The position numbers were made by a program, and so were the translations under genes. Shown piece after piece: positions 6,229 through 10,675 of a stretch of DNA of 10,675 nt; position 1 is the first letter of the stretch, and each line of letters begins with the position of its first letter. The stretch lies in contig SLOH01000001.1 in assembly GCA_007132595.1 (NCBI GenBank), forward strand, positions 1 through 10,675. The letters are read 5' to 3'. Under the pieces are notes generated by a model. It worked only from the letters and a program-made list of their open reading frames with translations, had not been told where the DNA came from and ran no database searches. Origin of the DNA: Waddliaceae bacterium (GTDB lineage: Bacteria; Chlamydiota; Chlamydiia; Chlamydiales; SLOH01).

Positions 6229-7603
6229 ACTTTTTGAGGGAATCCCTCATGTGAAAATCAAGCGCGATATCGAGGTACTTGGGGTAAGCTCGCATTCTAA
6301 CAATGTGAAGCCAGGCGATCTTTTTATCGCAGGAAACCAAGAGTACATTGAGGACGCACGGCAAAAAGGGGCGGCTGCAATTCTCAGCAGCAAAGGAACT
6401 GATATTGAGTATCCGCGCCCAAGAGAGCTCGAAGCAATTTTAGCCTCTCGTGTGTATCAAGATCCAAGCCGTTTTCTTTATACGGTTGGGATTACCGGGA
6501 CGAATGGAAAGAGTACAACGACTTTTATGGTGCAACATCTGCTGAAAGAGATGGGACTTTCAAGCGGCTTGATTGGAACAATACAGTATCAAATCGGAGA
6601 AGAAATCTACACCCCGACTCACACAACGCCCGATATTTGCCGGAATCAATTCTTGTTTCGTCAAATGGTAGATCGCGGGATGAAGGCGTGCGTAATGGAG
6701 GTGACTTCTCATGCACTTTCTCAAGGAAGGGTTGAGGGCATTGCCTTTGACGCGGCGATTTTCACCCAGCTCACTCAAGACCACTTAGACTATCATGGGA
6801 CGATGGAGGCATACGCGAGGGCAAAGAATCTGTTGTTTCGAAAAGATGTGAAAACAGCCATCGTAAATAGCGGCTGCCCGTGGCATCAAAAAATCATCGA
6901 GGGAACAAAAGCAAAGATCATCACTTATGGGAAGGGGGGGGATTTGCAGGCGTCTTTGCCTTCTTTTCACTCATTTGAGACAACATTCAACGTCCGATAT
7001 AAGGAAGAGTCGGCTTCTGTGCGCTCTCCATTCGTTGGGCACTTTAATGTGGATAACTACTTAGCGGCTTGTGCTTTAGGAGTATCAAATGGATGGTCGC
7101 TTAAAGATGTCACAGGTGCCTTAAGCAGCGCGCCTCCTGTTCCGGGACGTCTTGAGCCGATTGACAATACACTTGGAATCTCTCTTTTTGTTGACTTCGC
7201 TCATACCGAAGATGCCCTAGAGAATGTACTTTCGACCTTGCATTCGCTAAAAAAGGGGCGATTGATTACTGTTTTTGGATGCGGAGGGGATCGAGACGTA
7301 GGAAAACGACCAAAGATGGCAAAAGTGTGTGAAAAATTTTCGGATTATTGCATTATCACATCCGACAATCCGCGGAGCGAGAATCCGGAAAAAATTATTC
7401 AACAGATTCTTTCGGGATTTGGTCCGAGCGTGAAGTATAAGGCCATTGTCGATAGAAGAGAGGCAATCCGTCATGCTGTTTCTATCGCAAGGCGAGAAGA
7501 CGTCGTGCTAATCGCTGGCCGAGGGCATGAACAAACCCAAATAATTGGAAACGAAAAAATCCCTTTTGATGATCGCGTGGAGGCAAGGAAAGCGTGTGAA
7601 TAG
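6212..7603 (+). CDS. murE: UDP-N-acetylmuramoyl-tripeptide synthetase MurE (meso-DAP adding)
   Basis: MurE is a cytosolic ATP-dependent ligase that adds the third residue to UDP-MurNAc-L-Ala-D-Glu. The 463-residue product has the N-terminal UDP-binding domain with VKPGDLFIAG (32-41) and the P-loop GITGTNGKSTTT (93-104). It also has HTTPD (137-141), the probable carbamylated Lys205 in AYARAK, PGRLEPI (311-317) and the C-terminal DNPR (385-388). DNPR is the known meso-diaminopimelate recognition motif, so DAP rather than lysine is the expected substrate. Two family motifs deviate: the usual DSR before VxPGD is HSN (28-30), and YAHTPD is FAHTED (329-334). The ATG at 6212 lies within pbp3 and lacks a strong ribosome binding site. 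It is kept because CKLFEGIP aligns with the usual MurE N-terminus. A run of eight G at 6934-6941 lies in the coding sequence, frame intact. Confidence 0.96.
   Translation: MIGICKLFEGIPHVKIKRDIEVLGVSSHSNNVKPGDLFIAGNQEYIEDARQKGAAAILSSKGTDIEYPRPRELEAILASRVYQDPSRFLYTVGITGTNGKSTTTFMVQHLLKEMGLSSGLIGTIQYQIGEEIYTPTHTTPDICRNQFLFRQMVDRGMKACVMEVTSHALSQGRVEGIAFDAAIFTQLTQDHLDYHGTMEAYARAKNLLFRKDVKTAIVNSGCPWHQKIIEGTKAKIITYGKGGDLQASLPSFHSFETTFNVRYKEESASVRSPFVGHFNVDNYLAACALGVSNGWSLKDVTGALSSAPPVPGRLEPIDNTLGISLFVDFAHTEDALENVLSTLHSLKKGRLITVFGCGGDRDVGKRPKMAKVCEKFSDYCIITSDNPRSENPEKIIQQILSGFGPSVKYKAIVDRREAIRHAVSIARREDVVLIAGRGHEQTQIIGNEKIPFDDRVEARKACE
6235..6249 (+). repeat. Short perfect hairpin over murE codons 8-13
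   Basis: TGAGGG and CCCTCA form a 6-bp stem with loop AAT, starting 7 nt after the pbp3 stop and 23 nt into murE. No T run follows, so it is not an intrinsic terminator. It would sit within the ribosome footprint region of the murE start. The GAGGG could also act as a ribosome binding site for an alternative GTG at 6251, but that start would remove conserved N-terminal residues. Confidence 0.35.
7585..7589 (+). promoter_or_regulatory. Ribosome binding site selecting the GTG start of amiA
   Basis: AAGGA lies 6 bp before the GTG at 7596. The reading frame is open further upstream inside murE (a TTG at 7545), but only the GTG start puts a signal peptide at the very N-terminus. Confidence 0.65.
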
Positions 7604-8297
7604 AATTCTTTTTTTTATAACAGCCCTCTTTATTGCAAGCTGTTCACCAGTAAAAAATCAAGCGCCCTACCCGGTGGCTGAAAATCCGGCAGCTGTCACG
7701 GGGGAGATCGCCTCCGGCTATTTCTCACGCCCCCACAGACGGCCTAAAATTGTGATCGATGCCGGACATGGAGGGAAAGATCAGGGGGCAAAGTCGCCAC
7801 ACGTCAAGGATATGATTGAAAAAGATCTCACCCTCAGCACCGCAAAACTTCTAGATCGGTATTTAACCCAGCTCGGATATGAGACGATTATGATTAGAAC
7901 CGGCGATGTGTTTATCCCTCTTGATGCACGGGCAGAGTTTGCCAATGCCAATACCCCTGACCTATTTGTGAGTGTCCATTACAATTCGGCCCCAAATAAG
8001 AGTGCTCATGGAATTGAAGTCTATTATTATAAAGAAGAAAACGAGCGATCGGAAAGTGGAAAAGCACTTGCGAAAGTCGTACTCGACAATGTCTTAAGTT
8101 CAACTCATGCGAAGTCCCGCGGAATCAAACACGGGAATTTTGCAGTGATTCGGGAGACTCGGATGCCAGCGATTCTCATTGAGGCAGGCTTTTTAACCAA
8201 TCGAGAGGAGAGCAAGTTGATTGAAGATCCCTATTACAGAAACCGATTGGCACGTGGGCTAGCTCAAGGAATACGAGAGTACCTAAAAAATCATTAG
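7596..8297 (+). CDS. amiA: N-acetylmuramoyl-L-alanine amidase AmiA, lipoprotein
   Basis: This is a zinc amidase of the Amidase_3 (AmiA/B/C) family, cutting between MurNAc and L-Ala in peptidoglycan. From the GTG the product has 233 residues. A basic residue and the hydrophobic segment ILFFITALF lead to a lipobox, IASC, with lipidated Cys16. The second residue after it is not Asp, compatible with outer-membrane sorting by the E. coli rule. After a Pro-rich linker comes the catalytic domain with zinc ligands His58 (VIDAGHGGKDQG), Glu75 (MIEKDLTLS) and His128 (VSVHYNSA), and catalytic Glu196 (LIEAGFLTN). It has no AMIN targeting domain and, judged by eye, no room for a long autoinhibitory helix. 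STAK at 81-84 fits the SxxK pattern; the Chlamydia AmiA is reported to have penicillin-sensitive carboxypeptidase activity as well. It overlaps murE by 8 bp. Confidence 0.95.
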   Translation: MNRILFFITALFIASCSPVKNQAPYPVAENPAAVTGEIASGYFSRPHRRPKIVIDAGHGGKDQGAKSPHVKDMIEKDLTLSTAKLLDRYLTQLGYETIMIRTGDVFIPLDARAEFANANTPDLFVSVHYNSAPNKSAHGIEVYYYKEENERSESGKALAKVVLDNVLSSTHAKSRGIKHGNFAVIRETRMPAILIEAGFLTNREESKLIEDPYYRNRLARGLAQGIREYLKNH

Positions 8298-8321
8298 AAT
8301 TCAGGATACTTTGTAAAGACT

Positions 8322-8395
8322 TGTCCTCGGCACGATTCGAACGTGCGACCTGTTGCTTAGGAGGCAACTGCTCTATCCTGCTGAGCTACGAGGAC
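8322..8395 (-). tRNA. tRNA-Arg (anticodon CCU)
   Basis: The minus strand folds into a complete 74-nt cloverleaf. The acceptor stem GTCCTCG/CGAGGAC is perfect over 7 bp with discriminator A. The D arm is GCTC/GAGC, the anticodon stem GTTGC/GCAAC with loop CTCCTAA, and the T arm GCACG-TTCGAAT-CGTGC. The anticodon CCU reads AGG. The 3' CCA is not encoded, so it must be added by tRNA nucleotidyltransferase. The gene lies between amiA and gnd, opposite to both. No downstream terminator hairpin with a T run is evident. Confidence 0.96.
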
Positions 8396-8405
8396 ACAAG
8401 CGAAA

Positions 8406-8434
8406 AATGTAGCCGATTCGTAGCTTTTGAGCAA
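8406..8434 (-). promoter_or_regulatory. Weak candidate promoter of tRNA-Arg
   Basis: On the minus strand TTGCTC (8429-8434) and TACATT (8406-8411) are 17 bp apart, and the -10 ends 10 bp before the tRNA. The hexamers match only 3 and 4 of 6 consensus bases, so this is tentative. Confidence 0.3.
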
Positions 8435-8479
8435 GGCTTTTCAAGCTAAACGCTTGACGTGTTGGTATCAGGAAAAGGA

Positions 8480-8507
8480 TCGACATTTTCAAAAGTTTCT
8501 TTATACT
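8480..8507 (+). promoter_or_regulatory. Candidate promoter of gnd
   Basis: TCGACA (8480-8485) and TATACT (8502-8507), each 5 of 6 to consensus, are 16 bp apart. A start near 8514 leaves a leader of about 15 nt carrying the AAGGAG ribosome binding site (8517-8522). Confidence 0.5.
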
Positions 8508-8528
8508 CTTAAAAAAAAGGAGAAGAGG

Positions 8529-9980
8529 ATGGCAAAGGCAGATATTGGACTGATTGGACTTGCGGTCATGGGGCAAAATTTGGCCATGAATATGAATGAC
8601 CACGGATTTACAGTCGCAGTCTATAATCGCACAAAAGAGAAAGTGGATGAGTTTCTTAACGGCTCTGCAAAAGAGTCTCAAATTATCGGAACACACTCGC
8701 TTGAAGAGCTGATCGAAAGCATACAAAGACCGCGCAAAATCATGCTCATGATTAAAGCAGGAGAGCCTGTCGATAAAATGATTGAGCAGATCATCCCACT
8801 CTTGGATAAGGGCGATATTATTATTGATGGAGGCAACAGCCATTATGCCGATACCACACGCAGATGTAGAGCGCTCAATGAAAAAGGGATTCTCTTTGTT
8901 GGAGCCGGCATTTCCGGCGGTGAAGAGGGTGCGCGCCACGGTCCATCTATTATGCCGGGTGGAAATGCGGATGCTTGGCCGGAAGTTCAGCCGATTTTAC
9001 AAGGCATTTCCGCTAAAGTGGAAAACGGAGAGTCATGTTGCGCTTGGGTCGGCGATGAGGGAGCTGGCCATTATGTAAAGATGGTTCATAATGGAATCGA
9101 GTATGGAGATATGCAGTTGATCTGCGAGGCATATGATCTAATGAAGGAGCTGCTCGGTCTTGATGCGGCTAAGCTAAGTGAAATCTTTTCTAAATGGAAT
9201 AAGGGAAAGCTCGATAGCTTTTTGATTGAAATTACCGCGCACATTTTTCGCACAAAAGACGAAGATGGAAAACCCTTAGTTGAAAAAATTCTCGATGTTG
9301 CAGGACAAAAAGGAACGGGAAAATGGACCGGAATCAGCGCGCTTGATCTGGGTGTTCCTGTCACGTTAATCGGCGAGGCTGTCTTTGCAAGATGTCTTTC
9401 TGCAATCAAAGAGCAAAGAGTGCATGCAAGTGAAATCCTAAAAGGCCCATCTCCTAGTTTTTCCGGCGACGTTGAGGAGTTTGTGGAATTGATTCAAAGA
9501 GCGCTCTATGCCTCAAAGATTATTTCCTATACTCAAGGGTTTATGTTGATCCAGCAGGCAGCTGAAGAGTTTAACTGGAAGATTAATTGTGGAAACGTTG
9601 CCCTTATGTGGCGGGGCGGCTGCATTATTCGAAGCGCCTTTTTAAAAGATATCAAGCAAGCCTTTGATCACAATCCAAAATTGACAAGTCTTTTGACAGA
9701 CAAATACTTTGCCAGTGAGATACAGGACGTTCAAGAGGCGTGGCGGCAAGTCGTCTCTGTTGCTGTCACATCTGGAGTCCCTGTTCCATGCATTAGTTCC
9801 GCCCTCTCCTTTTTCGATGGCTACCGTGCAGCGAGACTGCCTTCTAATTTACTGCAGGCTCAACGTGATTATTTTGGTGCCCATCAATATGAACGCCTCG
9901 ATCAGCCGCGAGGACAATATTTCCATACGGATTGGGCAAAAACAGGTGGAAAAGTCAGCTCCTCGACTTATCAGGTATAG
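8529..9980 (+). CDS. gnd: 6-phosphogluconate dehydrogenase, decarboxylating
   Basis: Gnd oxidises 6-phosphogluconate to ribulose 5-phosphate and CO2 with NADP+, the last oxidative step of the pentose phosphate pathway, in the cytosol. The product has 483 residues, full length for the long form. It has the dinucleotide fold GLAVMGQNLAMN (10-21) with NRT at 33-35 for the NADP phosphate. The substrate motifs IIDGGNSHYADT (98-109) and GAGISGGEEGARHGPSIMPGG (125-145) follow. The catalytic KMVHNGIEYGD (184-194) includes Lys184 and Glu191. A C-terminal all-helical dimer domain ends in RLPSNLLQAQRDYFGAH. The reading frame is open for 34 codons upstream, but the ATG at 8529 has AAGGAG 6 bp before it and gives the usual N-terminus. 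It is apparently monocistronic or weakly linked to dxr 42 bp downstream. Confidence 0.97.
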   Translation: MAKADIGLIGLAVMGQNLAMNMNDHGFTVAVYNRTKEKVDEFLNGSAKESQIIGTHSLEELIESIQRPRKIMLMIKAGEPVDKMIEQIIPLLDKGDIIIDGGNSHYADTTRRCRALNEKGILFVGAGISGGEEGARHGPSIMPGGNADAWPEVQPILQGISAKVENGESCCAWVGDEGAGHYVKMVHNGIEYGDMQLICEAYDLMKELLGLDAAKLSEIFSKWNKGKLDSFLIEITAHIFRTKDEDGKPLVEKILDVAGQKGTGKWTGISALDLGVPVTLIGEAVFARCLSAIKEQRVHASEILKGPSPSFSGDVEEFVELIQRALYASKIISYTQGFMLIQQAAEEFNWKINCGNVALMWRGGCIIRSAFLKDIKQAFDHNPKLTSLLTDKYFASEIQDVQEAWRQVVSVAVTSGVPVPCISSALSFFDGYRAARLPSNLLQAQRDYFGAHQYERLDQPRGQYFHTDWAKTGGKVSSSTYQV

Positions 9981-10007
9981 GAGCTTTTAAAAAACAGGTT
10001 ACCCCGC

Positions 10008-10020
10008 TATAATCTATTAT
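10008..10020 (+). promoter_or_regulatory. Candidate -10 region of dxr adjoining the start codon
   Basis: A consensus TATAAT (10008-10013) is followed by TATTAT (10015-10020), directly before the ATG at 10023. The best -35 at 17 bp (TTTTAA, 9985-9990) is poor. Use of TATAAT would place the transcript start about 0-3 nt from the ATG. Confidence 0.45.
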
Positions 10021-10022
10021 CT

Positions 10023-10675
10023 ATGAAAAAGATTGCAATACTCGGAAGTACCGGCTCGATCGGTCAAAGCACATTAAAAGTCGCAAGACACTTAAAAGAC
10101 CAGATTGAAGTGACAGCAATTGCTTCAGGGGAAAATATTGACTTGCTTGAAGAGCAAGCAAAAGAATTTCACCCCGAGATTGTCGCCGTTGCAAATTTGA
10201 AAAAAGCCCAAGAATTAAAGCGCAGGCTCCCGGGCATACGCGTTGTCGGTGGGATGGAAGGCGTTGAGGAGGCTGCAAGTTTTCCCGATACTGAACTTGT
10301 TGTTTCTGCAATTAAAGGCACAATGGGGCTTTCGCCAACAGTGGCAGCGATTAAGGCTGGGAAAGACATTGCGCTTGCGAATAAAGAAGCGCTTGTTTCC
10401 GGGGGCTCTTACTTGATGAATCTTGTACAAGAATACACTGCAGAGATTATTCCGGTAGATAGCGAGCATTGCGCCCTTTTTCAATGCTTGCGCGGTGAGA
10501 GAAAAAGAAGCGTTGAGAGACTCATACTGACAGCCTCGGGCGGGCCTTTTCTTCATCATTCGCAAGAAGAACTTGAAAAAATCACGGTCGACCAAGCACT
10601 TAAGCACCCGACATGGAAGATGGGGCCAAAGGTGACAATCGACAGCTCGACCCTTATGAATAAGGGGCTTGAGGC
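10023..10675 (+). CDS. dxr: 1-deoxy-D-xylulose 5-phosphate reductoisomerase (Dxr/IspC), 3' end outside window
   Basis: Dxr converts 1-deoxy-D-xylulose 5-phosphate to 2-C-methyl-D-erythritol 4-phosphate with NADPH and a divalent metal. It is the committed step of the MEP isoprenoid pathway and the fosmidomycin target. The first 217 residues of about 390 are present. The NADPH-binding AILGSTGSIGQST (5-17) fixes the start at this ATG. Further on are ALANKEALVSGG (118-129), the metal and substrate motif IPVDSEHCALFQ (142-153), LTASGGPF (168-175) and ALKHPTWKMGPKVTIDSSTLMNKGLE at the window edge. No ribosome binding site is visible, and the promoter-like sequence adjoins the start codon. It follows gnd by 42 bp with no terminator between them, so read-through from gnd is also possible. 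Confidence 0.96.
   Translation, partial: MKKIAILGSTGSIGQSTLKVARHLKDQIEVTAIASGENIDLLEEQAKEFHPEIVAVANLKKAQELKRRLPGIRVVGGMEGVEEAASFPDTELVVSAIKGTMGLSPTVAAIKAGKDIALANKEALVSGGSYLMNLVQEYTAEIIPVDSEHCALFQCLRGERKRSVERLILTASGGPFLHHSQEELEKITVDQALKHPTWKMGPKVTIDSSTLMNKGLE

Noticed and set aside
7545..7595. 17-codon extension of amiA inside murE
   Set aside because: It would bury the signal peptide and lipobox; the GTG at 7596 has AAGGA at 6 bp.
8298..8321. Bidirectional terminator between amiA and the tRNA
   Set aside because: Only a four-base CTTT/AAAG pairing with a 2-nt loop is present; too weak.
8427..8528. 34-codon N-terminal extension of gnd from an upstream start
   Set aside because: The extension has no family match, the ATG at 8529 has an ideal AAGGAG, and the candidate promoter lies inside the extension.
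8373..8939. 188-codon minus-strand reading frame
   Set aside because: It is antisense to conserved gnd motifs and overlaps the tRNA; no ribosome binding site or recognisable domain.
9981..10007. Terminator between gnd and dxr
   Set aside because: GCTTTTAAAAAAC has no GC stem; the T/A run alone is not a terminator.
1..10675. Mobile element, prophage, CRISPR or defence system
   Set aside because: No transposase, integrase, terminal inverted repeats, repeat-spacer array or nuclease/toxin genes were seen; all sizeable genes are metabolic, cell-wall or TPR/unknown.

Overview
The window looks like chromosomal DNA of a chlamydia-like bacterium, most likely an environmental member of the Chlamydiota rather than Chlamydia itself. 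The main evidence is the compact block rsmH/mraW, an ftsL-like gene, a class B penicillin-binding protein (pbp3/ftsI), murE and amiA. From memory this is the same gene set and order as Chlamydia trachomatis CT272 to CT268. On its upstream side lies a divergent pair: a small protein of unknown function and a small TPR protein. I recall CT273/CT274 sitting in the equivalent place. The galE and pseC genes are not expected in Chlamydia proper, which favours an environmental relative. The species cannot be fixed from the sequence alone.

Layout. Positions 3-1076 (+) carry the 3' part of a PseC-type sugar aminotransferase whose start lies outside the window. Its stop overlaps the end of the convergent TPR gene (1064-1462, -), which follows a 146-residue protein of unknown function (1469-1909, -). 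A 301-bp divergent intergenic region (1910-2210) separates these from a tightly packed + strand run: galE, rsmH, ftsL-like, pbp3, murE, amiA (2211-8297). Neighbours in this run overlap or are at most 15 bp apart. It is followed by tRNA-Arg(CCU) on the minus strand (8322-8395), then gnd (8529-9980) and the 5' part of dxr (10023 to the window end), both on the + strand.

How the genes fit together. The central run is a peptidoglycan and division module. MurE adds meso-diaminopimelate to the cytoplasmic precursor, the class B PBP crosslinks at the division site, the FtsL-like protein is a probable partner of that PBP, and the lipoprotein amidase AmiA cuts stem peptides. RsmH methylates 16S rRNA and commonly heads such clusters. 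GalE appears to be the first gene of the same transcript, which links sugar-nucleotide supply to it. Gnd (oxidative pentose phosphate pathway) and Dxr (MEP isoprenoid pathway, which also feeds the undecaprenyl carrier) are housekeeping. PseC points to a pseudaminic-acid-type surface sugar pathway extending to the left of the window.

Translation starts are a theme. The rsmH and pbp3 starts are best read as TTG codons in TTGA stop/start overlaps, each with a purine-rich ribosome binding site 7 bp upstream. The ftsL-like gene and amiA start with GTG, and dxr has almost no leader and no visible ribosome binding site. I saw no insertion sequence, CRISPR array, phage gene or convincing intrinsic terminator. 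No clearly new multi-gene system is evident. The least explained element is the divergent unknown/TPR pair.
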